5,889 nt of DNA. Origin: Woeseiaceae bacterium (GTDB taxonomy: Bacteria > Pseudomonadota > Gammaproteobacteria > Steroidobacterales > Woeseiaceae). The translations under genes were made by a program, and so were the position numbers. The notes beneath the pieces were generated by a model. That model was not told the DNA's origin, did not search any database, and saw only the letters and a list, made by a program, of their open reading frames with translations. Where the stretch lies: NCBI GenBank assembly GCA_013138675.1, contig WTCH01000317.1:1-5889 (forward strand), written 5' to 3'. Shown here in pieces: positions 4,770-5,889 of the stretch (position 1 is the first letter of the stretch; each line of letters begins with the position of its first letter).

Positions 4770-5889
4770 GTGGCTGTAAAAAGTGACATCGATATTGCTC
4801 AGGCGGCGAGTGTTCGCCCGATTACAGAAATTGCGGACAAACTCGGCATTCCGTCCGACGCACTAATTCCCTACGGCGGTGACAAAGCCAAGATTTCCGC
4901 TGATTTCATAAAGGCAAATGCCAACAAGAAGGATGGCAAGCTGATCCTCGTAACAGCCGTCTCCCCGACGCCTGCGGGCGAAGGAAAAACGACGACGACG
5001 GTCGGCCTGGGCGACGGTATGAACAAAATTGGCAAGAACGCGCTGATTTGCCTTCGCGAGCCCAGCCTCGGACCCTGTTTCGGAATGAAAGGGGGCGCGG
5101 CCGGCGGTGGCTACGCGCAGGTTGTTCCTATGACGGACATCAACCTGCACTTTACGGGCGACTTTCACGCGATCGGTGCGGCACACAATCTCCTCTCCGC
5201 ATTGATCGACAACCATATGCACTGGGAAAACGAGCTCAATATAGATCCTCGCCGTGTTACCTGGCGCCGCGTCGTCGACATGAACGACCGGGCACTCCGC
5301 ACGATCACGTCGGGTCTCGGCGGATACCACAATGGCGTTGTGCGCGAAGCCGGTTTCGATATCACGGTGGCCTCCGAAATCATGGCAATTTTCTGCCTCG
5401 CGACGGATCTCCAGGACCTTGAGAAGCGTCTCGGCAATATCGTGCTTGGCTACACGCGCAAGAACGAGCCGGTCACGGTCAGGGAACTGAACGCCCAGGG
5501 GGCAATGACTGCGTTGCTCAAGGACGCGTTACAGCCAAACCTCGTGCAAACGATCGAAAACAATCCGGCGCTGATGCATGGCGGTCCGTTTGCCAACATC
5601 GCACACGGCTGTAACTCGGTGATGGCGACGACAACCGCTTTGAAACTGTCGGATTACGTCATAACGGAAGCCGGCTTTGGGGCCGATCTTGGTGCGGAGA
5701 AGTTCTTCAACATCAAGTGCCGTAAGGCTGAGCTGAAGCCGGATGCTGTCGTGCTCGTGGCAACGATCAAGGCTCTCAAGATGCAAGGTGGCGTTGCGAA
5801 GACGGACCTTGGCGCCGAAAACGTGCCCGCGCTCAAGGAAGGCCTCAGGAACCTGGGTCGGCACCTGCGCAACATTGCACAGTTTGGTG
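4770..5889 (+). CDS. fhs: Formate-tetrahydrofolate ligase (10-formyl-THF synthetase), 3' end outside the window
   Basis: 373 residues are visible of the roughly 555-560 usual for the family; the frame is open at the right edge. The enzyme joins formate to tetrahydrofolate with ATP, giving 10-formyl-THF for one-carbon metabolism, in the cytoplasm as a homotetramer. Visible motifs are the N-terminal PITEIADKLGI (residues 17-27), YGGDKAKI (35-42), the ATP-binding P-loop TPAGEGKTTTT (67-77), REPSLGP (96-102), the first family signature GMKGGAAGGGY (105-115), FTGDFHAI (128-135), the TEAGFGADLGAEKF block (299-312), and the second family signature as VATIKALKMQGG (330-341). All are intact. Start is GTG, fixed by an upstream in-frame stop and an AAGGA ribosome site. 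It is transcribed divergently from fic; its own promoter is probably between 4648 and 4769. Confidence 0.97.
   Translation, partial: MAVKSDIDIAQAASVRPITEIADKLGIPSDALIPYGGDKAKISADFIKANANKKDGKLILVTAVSPTPAGEGKTTTTVGLGDGMNKIGKNALICLREPSLGPCFGMKGGAAGGGYAQVVPMTDINLHFTGDFHAIGAAHNLLSALIDNHMHWENELNIDPRRVTWRRVVDMNDRALRTITSGLGGYHNGVVREAGFDITVASEIMAIFCLATDLQDLEKRLGNIVLGYTRKNEPVTVRELNAQGAMTALLKDALQPNLVQTIENNPALMHGGPFANIAHGCNSVMATTTALKLSDYVITEAGFGADLGAEKFFNIKCRKAELKPDAVVLVATIKALKMQGGVAKTDLGAENVPALKEGLRNLGRHLRNIAQFG

Noticed and set aside
4484..4786. Plus-strand open frame of 100 codons across the half-site array and into fhs
   Set aside because: It lacks a ribosome site, overlaps the well-defined fhs start, and its Ser/Ile/Asp-rich sequence simply reflects the repeated GTCGAT/ATCGAC heptamers.

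Overview
The window looks like a chromosomal segment from a gammaproteobacterium, probably a free-living, moderately GC-rich one. This is inferred from protein flavour: the QueE has the CX14CX2C cysteine spacing seen in proteobacterial enzymes, the Fic protein closely resembles the Shewanella-type class II Fic, and the gene starts are tightly packed. The genus cannot be fixed from the sequence.

Layout. Positions 1-2387 (+ strand) are the end of a compact operon: the 3' part of a short-chain dehydrogenase/reductase, then queC and queE (7-deazaguanine/queuosine precursor synthesis), then a small membrane-anchored protein of unknown function. The first three genes are joined by 4-bp ATGA start/stop overlaps, and the fourth starts 5 nt after queE. 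Positions 2367-4427 (- strand) hold two genes read leftward: a Fic protein adenylyltransferase (fic) and, 63 bp downstream, an unrecognised six-helix membrane protein. That protein's 3' end overlaps the small protein convergently by 21 bp. Positions 4428-4769 are a divergent intergenic region, followed by the first two thirds of fhs (formate-tetrahydrofolate ligase, + strand), which runs off the right edge.

The most unusual element is in the fic/fhs intergenic region. Twelve copies of a 7-bp half-site (TGTCGAT or its reverse complement ATCGACA, at most one mismatch each) alternate strictly in orientation. All begin on an exact 10-bp grid, at 4451, 4471, 4491, 4501, 4521, 4541, 4561, 4571, 4591, 4611, 4631 and 4641. 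The spacing 20-20-10-20 repeats three times, giving a three-unit array with a 70-bp period that ends 23 bp upstream of the fic start codon. The most economical reading is a cooperative operator array controlling fic, possibly bound by the Fic protein itself through its C-terminal winged helix. A separate perfect 9-bp inverted repeat centred on a -10-like sequence lies just upstream of fhs.

The operon and fhs are housekeeping genes. The fic/membrane-protein pair with its elaborate operator looks like an accessory module inserted between them. The membrane protein contains three diverged copies of a two-helix unit with the signature [DN]-x3-W-x7-E-x-[EDN], and I do not recognise its family.
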